Positions 28,166-35,618 of a DNA stretch of 57,026 nucleotides are shown here, piece by piece; position 1 is the stretch's first letter; every line of letters starts with the position of its first letter. The notes under the pieces are model-generated. The model made no database searches and was not told where the DNA came from. It saw nothing but the letters and a program-made list of their open reading frames with translations. The translations under genes were made by a program, and so were the position numbers. Origin of the DNA: Verrucomicrobiia bacterium (GTDB lineage: Bacteria > Verrucomicrobiota > Verrucomicrobiia > JABWAM01); the NCBI GenBank assembly GCA_028687435.1, contig JAQUAF010000035.1:1-57026 (forward strand). The letters run 5' to 3'.

Positions 28166-28214
28166 GGTGTGAATCTCCAACCGGATGAAGTCCGAATCAA
28201 GGAAGTTTTGACAG

Positions 28215-28268
28215 ATTCAATTTACCTCAATAAGGGAACGATCGTTCCTTTGTTGAGGTAAATTGAAT
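28215..28268. promoter_or_regulatory. 54-bp near-perfect palindrome upstream of marC
   Basis: Outer arms of 16 bases match perfectly (28215-28230 with 28253-28268). The core GGAACGATCGTTCC (28235-28248) is itself a perfect palindrome with the same centre, so 25 of 27 base pairs agree. It lies 50 bases before the marC start. The core resembles operators of LacI-type repressors (inference). The rest of 28166-28508 shows no gene. Confidence 0.7.
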
Positions 28269-28366
28269 GACAAGCTTCCTTTTTCAAATGGGAGGGCAAC
28301 GGTTCATTTTCGCTGTGAAAACAAGAGGTTTCTGTTTTTTTATGTCAAAATTTTATCCTTTTCTGT

Positions 28367-28380
28367 GAAACGATCGTTCC
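28367..28380. promoter_or_regulatory. second, imperfect copy of the palindrome core
   Basis: GAAACGATCGTTCC repeats the core of the 54-bp palindrome with one change, centred 132 bases away. The bases to its right (to about 28400) also follow those right of the first copy ('GGTAAATTGATT' against 'GGTAAATTGAAT'). Two spaced operators would allow looping. Confidence 0.5.
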
Positions 28381-28508
28381 TTGAAAGTGGTAAATTGATT
28401 CTGGCTGGGAGGGGATGAGAACCGGGTGTTGCATCCGGTTCTGGTTTGGCCGGGTGTTTTTCACCACGGTCTTTGGGACGCAAGATGTGAAAGAAACGGG
28501 CGGGATGT

Positions 28509-29798
28509 TTACTTGGAATCGCCGGCAAGCGCCCTCAGGACGGTTTGGGAGACGAGAGTGTGGCCTTCCTGGTTGTAGTGGGAGTTGACGGGGGCGTGAA
28601 ACAGGCTCAGGGGGTTGGGCTGGCGGCTGAAGACTTCCTCAATGTCGATGAATTGGGCGCCGCAACGGGTGGTAAGGAAACGGATTTCGGTTTTTCTGGG
28701 GCGTGAGCGGCTTTTCAATGCGTATCGTTCCCACGCGGGGAGATAAACCAGATGGAAAGTGGCGTGGTTTTTGCGGGCGTAATCAGCGGTTTGGGCAAGG
28801 ATGGATTCGAAAAGCTTGAGGTCGTCCAGCAGGGCAAAGGAAATTCCCAGACGTCCCCGCATGGTCCTGAGACCGATTATTTCCCGGACGCGAAATTTTT
28901 CCGGCGCCGGCGCCGCGTTTCTCTCCCCGTTCCTGGACCGGCTGTAATCGGTGAGGAGTTGGTTGATTTCAGGCTGCCTGGAAAGAAGGCTCTGGGAATA
29001 AGCGGAAGAGGTCAGGTAACGGTTCAAAAAGGGATTGTTTTTTTCGCGTTTGAGATCCAGAAAATCGTTTCCCTCAAAGTAAAACCAGATGATTTTTTGA
29101 AACCGGAGATGAGAGGTGTATTCCTTGAGAATGGCCCATTCCATGAGCGGTCCCGCGCCGGCCTGGCCAAGGTTCAACACGTCGCCAAGCTGTTTTCGGA
29201 GTTGCGTGGCATAGCTGTCGGAAGGCGGGACACTGAACCCCTGGGTGAACGAGTCGCCCACCAGGATGGCCTTGAAAGCGGCGGAGTCCCAAATGTTGGA
29301 GGGATTGATGAAACCGCGCGGGTCGGTTGCGTAAAGCGCGGGCTGGCCGTCCTCATACCGGCAGAGCATGGTTGTGGAGGAAATGCTTCCGAGAGGAAGC
29401 AGGGGGGGCGGGGGGAGAGGGGGTGCTTCGCACAGGCTGGCGCCGTTGACCCAGAGATGGGCGGCGGGTGCCGAAACCGGAGCCGGAGAGGTGGTTTGTT
29501 TTGAATCGGGTGATTTGCCCACAGTCCGGGCTTCAATGAAACGAAGGGCGCATTCCACTCCCATGAGGCCGATGCCAAGGGAGATCAGACTGAGCAGGAC
29601 GGAAAGGCGGCGTTGCAACGGACCAAAGGAGACGATGATCAAGCCCAATGCGACGGCAAAAGCTGCGATGAAAAAGATCTGATCCTGTGTCTGGGTTTTG
29701 GTGAACCAGAAGAGGCGGAGAAAATAGATTCCCAGCCATAGACTGGCGGCGGAGCATGTCAGCAAAACAATGCGGACGCCGATGGAAACAGTGGTCAT
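28509..29798 (-). CDS. membrane-anchored SGNH/GDSL-type hydrolase
   Basis: 429 residues. Three N-terminal helices lie within about residues 1-90. A Pro-rich linker follows ('APPLPPPPLLPLG'), then an SGNH domain with block I 'AILVGDSFTQG' and the C-terminal His in 'SHYNQEGHTLVSQ'. SGNH proteins of this build often remove or add acyl groups on cell-surface glycans. The start overlaps the cmk stop by four bases (ATGA), indicating translational coupling. Substrate unknown. Confidence 0.75.
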   Translation of the reverse strand: MTTVSIGVRIVLLTCSAASLWLGIYFLRLFWFTKTQTQDQIFFIAAFAVALGLIIVSFGPLQRRLSVLLSLISLGIGLMGVECALRFIEARTVGKSPDSKQTTSPAPVSAPAAHLWVNGASLCEAPPLPPPPLLPLGSISSTTMLCRYEDGQPALYATDPRGFINPSNIWDSAAFKAILVGDSFTQGFSVPPSDSYATQLRKQLGDVLNLGQAGAGPLMEWAILKEYTSHLRFQKIIWFYFEGNDFLDLKREKNNPFLNRYLTSSAYSQSLLSRQPEINQLLTDYSRSRNGERNAAPAPEKFRVREIIGLRTMRGRLGISFALLDDLKLFESILAQTADYARKNHATFHLVYLPAWERYALKSRSRPRKTEIRFLTTRCGAQFIDIEEVFSRQPNPLSLFHAPVNSHYNQEGHTLVSQTVLRALAGDSK

Positions 29799-30523
29799 TG
29801 AGCGGCACGGTTGCGGATTTCCCGCAGAATAAGTTCGGCGACTCCCTGGGCGTCGTGGGCGGAGGTGTCCACCCGTGTGGCGTCGCCGGCCATCTTCAGG
29901 GGGGCGACGGCGCGGGTGGAGTCCAGTTTGTCGCGTTCGGCAATGGCGCGGCTGACGTCCTGGAGTTGCATGGGGGCGCCGTTTTTGGCCTGGGCGTTGG
30001 CGGCGATCTGGCTGGGATCGGCGGCGCGACGGCTGGCCCGGACGGCGGGATCGGCGTCGAGATAAAACTTGTGCGGTGTGTTGGGGAAAACCACGGTGCC
30101 GATGTCCCGGCCTTCCACGACAAGATTTCCGAACCGGACGAGTTCCCGCTGTTTTCCGACCAGGAAATGGCGGATTTCGGGAATGGCGGAAACGGCGGAG
30201 ACCGCCTTTTCCACTTCCGCAGCGCGGATGGCCAAGCCCGGGTCATTGCCATCCAGGAGATTGCGCAGGCGCCGGATGCCCTGTTCATCGCGCGCGAATT
30301 CGCATTCATAACGCAACCGTTTCAGCAGGGTCACGACTTGGGGGGTGTCCTTGGGATCGATGCCTTCCTTCAACACCCGCCAGGTGATGGCGCGGTACAT
30401 GGAGCCGGTGTCCACATGGCCGTAGTCCAGAAGTTTGGCCAGAAGCCGGGCGACCGTGCTTTTTCCGGAGCCGGAAGTGCCGTCGATGGCGATGATGACG
30501 GGGGGGGATGGTTCACGGTTCAC
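29795..30523 (-). CDS. cmk: cytidylate kinase
   Basis: The P-loop 'IAIDGTSGSGKSTVARLLA' and 'GHVDTGSMYRAITW' are diagnostic for (d)CMP kinase, which phosphorylates CMP and dCMP. 'LVVEGRDIGTVVFPN' and 'FYLDADPAVRASRR' complete the family pattern. The first codon is GTG and lies inside a GGTTCAC-type short repeat, so the N-terminal five or six residues are repeat-encoded and the exact start is uncertain. It lies in a chain with leuD, a zinc-ribbon gene and the SGNH gene. Confidence 0.93.
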   Translation of the reverse strand: MNREPSPPVIIAIDGTSGSGKSTVARLLAKLLDYGHVDTGSMYRAITWRVLKEGIDPKDTPQVVTLLKRLRYECEFARDEQGIRRLRNLLDGNDPGLAIRAAEVEKAVSAVSAIPEIRHFLVGKQRELVRFGNLVVEGRDIGTVVFPNTPHKFYLDADPAVRASRRAADPSQIAANAQAKNGAPMQLQDVSRAIAERDKLDSTRAVAPLKMAGDATRVDTSAHDAQGVAELILREIRNRAAQ

Positions 30524-30544
30524 GGGTCAAAGGTTCGCGGTTTA
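30511..30544. repeat. degenerate GGTTCAC-type heptad repeat
   Basis: About four imperfect copies of a GGTTCAC-like heptamer run across the cmk start and its upstream gap. A similar array is at 33537-33572 between the XRE-cupin and egsA-like genes. Confidence 0.5.
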
Positions 30545-30559
30545 AGATTAATCCATCCT

Positions 30560-30985
30560 TCAGCCTTCGGGATGAGCGGCCTTGATGGCATCGCGCTGGG
30601 TTTGCAATTCCTTGAGCCGGGCGTCGAGCTTCTCAATGCGCAACTTGAGGCGGTTGGCTTCGGAAACATGCTGATTGAATTGGTTGCCGGCTTCCTGTCG
30701 TTGATGGCTGGCTTCCTTGAGGGAGGCTTCGATGTGGATCAAATCCTGTTTCCATTGGGGCATGGCCTGGATTTTTCCGGTTTCGGGCGCTTCATCGAGG
30801 GTGACCACGCGGTGGACTTGGGGAACCGGGATGTTTTGTCCGCATTTTGGACAGGGCACCTGGTGTCCGGCGGCGACCTGGTCCACGACCAAGCTTTTGT
30901 GGCAGGAGGGACAGTCGAAAACAATGTCGCGGCTGGCGACATCCTGCGGATTGCCGGCATTCAGTTCGTGGACGGAATCGGTCAT
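30560..30985 (-). CDS. small zinc-ribbon plus coiled-coil protein
   Basis: A 141-residue protein. Residues 20-50 form a zinc ribbon ('FDCPSCHKSLVVDQ' and 'VPCPKCGQNIPVP'). The C-terminal half is a predicted coiled coil ('ANRLKLRIEKLDARLKEL'). Its start overlaps the leuD stop by four bases. Similar zinc-ribbon/coiled-coil proteins are common in PVC genomes but have no assigned function. Confidence 0.75.
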   Translation of the reverse strand: MTDSVHELNAGNPQDVASRDIVFDCPSCHKSLVVDQVAAGHQVPCPKCGQNIPVPQVHRVVTLDEAPETGKIQAMPQWKQDLIHIEASLKEASHQRQEAGNQFNQHVSEANRLKLRIEKLDARLKELQTQRDAIKAAHPEG

Positions 30986-31539
30986 GCGGCGTTGCTGGCG
31001 GTATTGATGAGTCCGTTTTGACGGGCGAAGTTGAAGATGCCGCCCGATTCGATCACGGGCATCACGTCGCCCAGCGGTTTCAATGAAAAGGTTTTTCCTT
31101 CAACCTCAAGGGTGTTTTCCTGCAAATAGACGGTTCCAACTTGTCCGGTTTTAAGTGTATCGCAGAGCCGTTCCTGGGCGTCGATCGGATACAGTTCGCC
31201 GGTCGCCACGCAATTGCGGAAGAAGATGCGGGCGTAGGATTCCGCGATGATGGCCTTGACGCCGGCCGCGCCGAGCGCGATGGGGGCGTGTTCGCGGGAC
31301 GAGCCGCAGCCAAAATTCCGCCCGGCAACGATGATGGGGTAATCTGTTTTCATCTTGCCCGCCGCCACGAAACGGGTGGTGTACGCGCTGTCGGGCAGTC
31401 CGCACATGGCGTGGCTGCCGAGTTTTTCATACTCATCGTGGATGGTGGGCACCAGGTTCAGGTACTGGGCCGGGATGATCTGGTCCGTGTCGATGTTGTC
31501 CCGCACCACAAAGATGCGGCCTTGAAAGGTTTTGGCCAT
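30982..31539 (-). CDS. leuD: 3-isopropylmalate dehydratase small subunit
   Basis: A 185-residue aconitase-swivel domain protein with 'IDTDQIIPAQYL', 'IIVAGRNFGCGSSREHAP' and 'ARIFFRNCVATGELYP'. With LeuC it converts 2-isopropylmalate to 3-isopropylmalate in leucine synthesis. AGGAA lies upstream of the ATG. LeuC is not in the window, so the large subunit must be encoded elsewhere. A homoaconitase or methanogen-type role is possible but less likely. Confidence 0.9.
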   Translation of the reverse strand: MAKTFQGRIFVVRDNIDTDQIIPAQYLNLVPTIHDEYEKLGSHAMCGLPDSAYTTRFVAAGKMKTDYPIIVAGRNFGCGSSREHAPIALGAAGVKAIIAESYARIFFRNCVATGELYPIDAQERLCDTLKTGQVGTVYLQENTLEVEGKTFSLKPLGDVMPVIESGGIFNFARQNGLINTASNAA

Positions 31540-31620
31540 GGCCCATTCCTAGCAAAACCGCGCGGGACGTTCAACCGGGGATTTTGAGTGGGGGAGGGCG
31601 CGGAAGTTTGTCAAAGAGGC

Positions 31621-31731
31621 GCGGGAGCCCCGCCATTTTTTGCCGTGCAGACGATGGAGGGCGGGGCTCCTGCACCGCCTTGTCGGTTTTCTGCGTCGAG
31701 CATCGAGCAGTCGCCGGGCCTTGGGCCCGGC
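31621..31731 (-). repeat. palindromic repeat A, copy 1 (at the fabD 3' end)
   Basis: Read on the minus strand the element begins AATTAAGCCGGGCCC at the fabD stop. It contains the palindrome GCCGGGCCTTGGGCCCGGC (31713-31731) and ends with a second, larger stem formed by GCGGGAGCCCCGCC (31621-31634) and GGCGGGGCTCC (31660-31670). The same order and orientation relative to the gene occurs at 47108 and 51220. Confidence 0.8.
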
Positions 31732-32649
31732 TTAATTTATTGCCAGTTTGGCGAGGTCGGCGGGTTTGCCGGCGCTGATGACCCTGGCTTCGCGATCGAT
31801 GCGTTTGAGGAGTCCGGCCAGCACCTCGCCGGGCCCCAGTTCGATGAACGAGCGGAATCCCTGGGCGAGCAACGCGCGCATGGAATCCTCCCAGCGGACG
31901 GAGGAGGTGATTTGGCGGACGAGTTGTTCCTTCAACGCGCCGGCTTCGTGCGGCGCGGCGGTGACGTTGGAGATGACGGCGATGTTGGAGGGCTGGATGG
32001 CGAGTCCGGCGATTTCCGGGCGCAATTTTTCGGCGGCGGATTGCATCAGGCGGGAATGGTAGGCGCCTGCGACCGCCAGGGGAATGGCGCGTTTGGCGCC
32101 GCGTTCCTTGGCCAGGGCCATGGCCTTGTCGATACCTTCCTTGGTTCCGGAGACGACGATCTGGCCGGGGCAGTTCAGGTTGGCCATGTCAATGCCCGCC
32201 TCGTCGCACACGGTTTTCAGTTTGCCGGCGTCCATGCCCATGACCGAGGCCATGCCGCCCTTGGTCTGGAGACAGGCTTCCTGCATCAACTGGCCGCGGA
32301 GCCGCACGGTTTTGACGGCATCGCTGAATTTGATCCATCCGGCCGCAGTGAGGGCGGACCATTCGCCAAGAGAGAGGCCGGCGGCGGCTTGGAATTGGAA
32401 ATCCGGCATTTTTTCCCGGATGGCGGCCAGGGCGGCAAGGCTGTGAGTGAAAATGGCGGGCTGGCACCAGGATGTGTCGGTGAGTTTGTCGGCGGGCCCC
32501 GTGAAACAGACATCGGTCAGCTTGACGCCAAGCGCCTGGTCGGCTTCGTTGAACAGCGCCCTGGCGGCGGGGGATTGGTCGTAGAGTTCCTTGCCCATGC
32601 CGACGAATTGGGCGCCTTGTCCGGCAAAAAGAAGAGCTGTTTTTTCCAT
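31732..32649 (-). CDS. fabD: malonyl-CoA:ACP transacylase
   Basis: The start at 32649 ('MEKTALLFAGQGAQFVGMG') is the family N-terminus; the open frame to 32733 runs into a dispersed repeat and is not believable. The catalytic Ser93 lies in 'GLSLGEWSAL', and 'AGAYHSRLM' supplies the catalytic His. The enzyme loads malonyl onto ACP for fatty acid synthesis. The last codons (AAT TAA) coincide with the start of repeat A. No other fab genes are adjacent, which is unusual. Confidence 0.93.
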   Translation of the reverse strand: MEKTALLFAGQGAQFVGMGKELYDQSPAARALFNEADQALGVKLTDVCFTGPADKLTDTSWCQPAIFTHSLAALAAIREKMPDFQFQAAAGLSLGEWSALTAAGWIKFSDAVKTVRLRGQLMQEACLQTKGGMASVMGMDAGKLKTVCDEAGIDMANLNCPGQIVVSGTKEGIDKAMALAKERGAKRAIPLAVAGAYHSRLMQSAAEKLRPEIAGLAIQPSNIAVISNVTAAPHEAGALKEQLVRQITSSVRWEDSMRALLAQGFRSFIELGPGEVLAGLLKRIDREARVISAGKPADLAKLAIN

Positions 32650-32694
32650 GGAATCGGGAATGTAATCCCGATGAAGTGGCTTGCCAAGAAAAAC

Positions 32695-32794
32695 CCAGGG
32701 CAAACGCATCAAATCGGGCTGTGTTTCCACCATGACGAGACTTTGTCATATAGGCGCAAAGCCGGAAGGATTCCCGCTTTCGCGAGAATGACGG
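32695..32794 (-). repeat. dispersed repeat B, copy 1
   Basis: About 100 bases match the reverse complement of 35375-35474 at roughly 85 percent by eye. It contains the short palindrome around ATTCCCGCTTTCGCGAGAAT and reaches to 46 bases from the fabD start, so it probably carries or has replaced the fabD promoter. Confidence 0.75.
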
Positions 32795-32838
32795 AGGGGG
32801 ATTTCAATGTTGGCAGAAAGATGAATTGGAGATGGATT

Positions 32839-32937
32839 TTTTGACGGAATGAACAAAATTGGCAGAATTTTTATGCAAGCCCATGTCAGGCCGCATGGCC
32901 GGACAATCCTGTAAATTCTGTTAATCCTGTCGAAAAG
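32839..32937. repeat. inverted pair of dispersed repeat C
   Basis: A copy at about 32839-32872 and an inverted copy at 32907-32937 share a GACAGGATTAACAAAATTG-like core; a third copy is at 47262-47295. The stretch 32795-32961 contains no gene. Confidence 0.55.
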
Positions 32938-32970
32938 TTGTCCGCCGCAGGCGGATTTTATTCAACTTTT
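32934..32970 (-). terminator. possible terminator hairpin of the XRE-cupin gene
   Basis: TCCGCC/GGCGGA (32941-32955) is nested inside AAAAGTTG/CAACTTTT (32934-32970 region). The hairpin overlaps the stop codon of the minus-strand regulator and could end its transcript. T-rich stretches flank it on both strands. Confidence 0.45.
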
Positions 32971-33528
32971 GACGTAAATGATGAGGGCTTTCGCAAAGTT
33001 GCAGCCGGATTCCAATTGGACCGTGTGGGGGATATTGAGCGAAAGGTAGATGGTGTTGCCTTCGCGCAGGGAATGGGGATGGTCCTTGTCGAAAAGGTAA
33101 AAGCGTATTTTCCCTTCGAGCAGCAGGAAAAATTCGTCGGTTTCGTGCAGATTGAAAGGCCTGATTTTTGAGCAGGGATGGTATTCGACGATAAAGGGAT
33201 CAAGCAAACGGTCGAGTTTGCGGTGGGCAAGCGCGAAATACTTCATGCCAAACTTGTCGCTGTCGTCGCGAACCAGCTCCTCGCCGTCGGTGAGGCTGCC
33301 CAGAAGGTATTCCGGCGATTTGACTTCGCTCTGGAACAGGTCGGCCATGCCAATGCCCAATGCCCGGGTGATTTTTTCCAGGACATGCAGGGAGGGGGTG
33401 ACGCGGAAATTTTCCACGCGCGAAAGAAACCCCTTGCTCAGCCGACATTTGGCGGCCAGTTGGTCAATGGTCATTTTCTGTTTCAGGCGGGTTTCCCGCA
33501 GGGTTTGTCCGACGCGTACGAGGTCCAT
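32962..33528 (-). CDS. XRE-family regulator with C-terminal cupin domain
   Basis: Residues 5-62 are an XRE helix-turn-helix ('MTIDQLAAKCRLSKGFLSRVEN'). Residues 110-188 are a cupin ('FNLHETDEFFLLLEGKIRFYL', 'TIYLSLNIPHTVQ'). Such regulators sense small molecules and often control an adjacent metabolic gene. It lies downstream of the egsA-like gene on the same strand with a 36-base gap that contains a heptad repeat. Confidence 0.88.
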   Translation of the reverse strand: MDLVRVGQTLRETRLKQKMTIDQLAAKCRLSKGFLSRVENFRVTPSLHVLEKITRALGIGMADLFQSEVKSPEYLLGSLTDGEELVRDDSDKFGMKYFALAHRKLDRLLDPFIVEYHPCSKIRPFNLHETDEFFLLLEGKIRFYLFDKDHPHSLREGNTIYLSLNIPHTVQLESGCNFAKALIIYVKS

Positions 33529-33564
33529 GGGATGGTGAGGTTCAGGGGTTCAACGGTTCACGGT

Positions 33565-34959
33565 TCATGGGGTAAGGGGCTCAAGATTTATGATTTTGGA
33601 TTGAAGCAGGCAAGGAGGGAATGGAGAGGGAAAATCGGCCAGTGTTTTCAGGCATTGGGGGAAAAGACCGGTTTCGTTTGCCAGATCCAGCACGGTATAA
33701 CGGCGGCGGATTTGACGGGCTTCGAGGCAACTGCGTTGGAGCCGGGGAAGGTCGATGCCGATTTCATCCGGATGCGTTGGCGCGCCGGCTTGGTGCAGCA
33801 TGTCGCGCATTTGGGCAAAGGAAATCAACTGTTCGCGGAGGCGGGATTGGAGCCGCGGCCAGCATTCCTTGAGTTGGGTCAGATGGCGGGTCAATTGGGC
33901 GCGGTCAATGTATTTTGCCCGGCTTTCCTGAAGGGCGAGTTGTTTCAAATGCGGCAAAGCATGCCGACGGTTGATTTGATCGGCGAGTTGGTCCGGGGCT
34001 GGCCAGGCGTCGGCGATTTGCGCGATGTCCAGTTGTTCCATGGGCGCGGCCAGGATTTGTTCGTAAAAAATGGAGGCAACCAGCGCGCCTATCCCGACTT
34101 TCCAGCCGTGAAGCGGCGTGCGGCCTTGAAACCGGTGGTCTTGCATGTCCCAAAGATGACTGAATTGGTGTTCCGCCCCGGATGCGGGACGGCTGGATTG
34201 GGCGGCTTGCATGGCAAAGCCGGTCATGATCAATCCCTCGGCCAGACGGGCGATGGCGCCGGAATCGCCTTGGCGAAGCCGGTCAGGGTGACGAAGCCAT
34301 TCGCGCAACGGATGTTGAACCAATGACCAGGCTGTCGTGTGGATGGGTTCGATGCCGAGTTCATTGGCGAGCAGCCAATCCGCGCCGGCAGGAATTTTTG
34401 CCAGGAGATCCCCATAACCGGCCGCAGTCAATTCCGGCGGCGCCGCGGCAAGGATTTCGATATCGGCCACCACGACGCGCGGGGCGGGACAGGAGAAAGT
34501 TTGTTTGATTCCTTCGCGGGTGATCGATGCGCCGTATGCGGTGTACCCGTCCATGGATGCCGCGGTGGCCGCCACCATGTAGGCGCGGCCGGATTCATGA
34601 GAGGCAAGTTTGACCAGATCATTCAATGTGCCCGACCCGATTGCAATGGGAATGGCGGCATGGGCTTGGAGGGTTTCCCTGATCCGCAGGACATGGCGAT
34701 ATTCGGCGTGCAGGGCGTTGTCTTCAAAGATCACAGGATCGAGAACCGGACAATGGGCGCGCTGGAGGCTTTCCATCACGCGCTGTCCCGCGGCGGCAAA
34801 CGTGCGGCAGTCGGCGATGGGGATGGCGGTTTGGTTGGGAAAGAAACGTTTGAACAGTTCCCCGGTTTGAAAGATCACGCCTGAGCCAAGAGCCAGTTCG
34901 CGGGTGTCGGTGGCGTTTTGGAGCGCGGTTTGAAGACGGGAATGATGGGATGAGTTCAA
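33565..34959 (-). CDS. glycerol-1-phosphate dehydrogenase-like enzyme (EgsA/AraM family)
   Basis: A 464-residue iron-containing-ADH-fold protein. 'IAIGSGTLNDLVKLASHESG', 'MVAATAASMDGYTAYGASI' and 'TAAGYGDLLAKIPAGADWLL' match the sn-glycerol-1-phosphate dehydrogenase family, which reduces dihydroxyacetone phosphate to glycerol-1-phosphate. It is longer than EgsA/AraM (about 390) because of extra C-terminal residues. The listed start is TTG. A sigma-70 promoter is visible 38 bases upstream. Possible roles are an unusual glycerolipid or a glycerophosphate precursor; the family also holds ribitol- and arabinose-linked members. Confidence 0.8.
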   Translation of the reverse strand: MNSSHHSRLQTALQNATDTRELALGSGVIFQTGELFKRFFPNQTAIPIADCRTFAAAGQRVMESLQRAHCPVLDPVIFEDNALHAEYRHVLRIRETLQAHAAIPIAIGSGTLNDLVKLASHESGRAYMVAATAASMDGYTAYGASITREGIKQTFSCPAPRVVVADIEILAAAPPELTAAGYGDLLAKIPAGADWLLANELGIEPIHTTAWSLVQHPLREWLRHPDRLRQGDSGAIARLAEGLIMTGFAMQAAQSSRPASGAEHQFSHLWDMQDHRFQGRTPLHGWKVGIGALVASIFYEQILAAPMEQLDIAQIADAWPAPDQLADQINRRHALPHLKQLALQESRAKYIDRAQLTRHLTQLKECWPRLQSRLREQLISFAQMRDMLHQAGAPTHPDEIGIDLPRLQRSCLEARQIRRRYTVLDLANETGLFPQCLKTLADFPSPFPPCLLQSKIINLEPLTP

Positions 34960-34996
34960 GTGCGAGAGTGTTTCTTGAAAAGTTTTCTTAAAGAGA

Positions 34997-35025
34997 ACTA
35001 TAAGCGATACTTTTTAAAAATGCAA
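34997..35025 (-). promoter_or_regulatory. sigma-70 promoter of the egsA-like gene
   Basis: On the minus strand TTGCAT (35020-35025) and TATAGT (34997-35002) are separated by exactly 17 bases, 38 bases before the start codon. Confidence 0.6.
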
Positions 35026-35290
35026 ATGGCTGGAATGGCGCCATTTTGAAAGAAGGCGCGTTCGTGGTGTTATCGCACCTGAGTTTGCACGAGAATGCCC
35101 CGCATGACTTATGGGCTGGATCGTTGAGGGAAAGGGGCTTTATTCTTGCCCATGACGGATTGGTGATGGAAATTTTGACTCAACTACCTTCATAGCAGCC
35201 CGTAAATTTCATCAAAGAGGCTCTTGCAAAACTACGATGCTTGGCGCGATAAACCGCTTTGGCCAAATCCAAGGCGATGAGGAGACCTCT

Positions 35291-35474
35291 GGACTCCCGC
35301 TTTCGCGGGAATGACGGGAGGGGGATGCACGCCATCTTTGCATCCCGACTTTTCGTCATCCTCATTTTTTCTTCGTCATTCCCGCAAAAGCGGGAATCCG
35401 GTCGACTTTGCGCCTGTCTGCCAAAGTTCCGTCATGGTGGAAACACGGTCCGATTTTTAATGCGTTTGCCCTGG
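35291..35474 (+). repeat. dispersed repeat B, copy 2, with an extra inverted palindrome
   Basis: 35375-35474 matches the reverse complement of 32695-32794. A further copy of the short ATTCCCGC/GCGGGAAT palindrome lies inverted at 35291-35315, so the two palindromes face each other about 60 bases apart. The rest of the 34960-35618 gap holds no convincing gene. Confidence 0.7.
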
Positions 35475-35618
35475 CAAATGGTCCCCTTCATCCTTTTGGA
35501 TTTTAGTCATTGCGAGCTTTCCTGCCGCCTTGGTCCCCACAGGGCTCGCGGAGGAGCCGCGTTTTTAACTTGTCCGGAAACTTGGGCCGGATAGGATGAG
35601 AGGATTGAGGAGCACATC

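Noticed and set aside
29756..31021. 421-codon plus-strand frame opposite cmk and the zinc-ribbon gene
   Set aside because: Gly-rich shadow translation; cmk and leuD on the other strand are unambiguous.
32650..32733. 28-residue N-terminal extension of FabD
   Set aside because: It reads into repeat B; family members begin at the Met encoded at 32649.
31588..32844. 418-codon plus-strand frame opposite fabD
   Set aside because: Runs through two dispersed repeats and the antisense of fabD; no protein family resemblance.
33178..34326. 382-codon plus-strand frame opposite the egsA-like gene
   Set aside because: No domain and fully overlaps two well-supported minus-strand genes.
35259..35594. 111-codon plus-strand frame before the GT2 gene
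   Set aside because: It is built from repeat B copies and their flanks, without a protein family.
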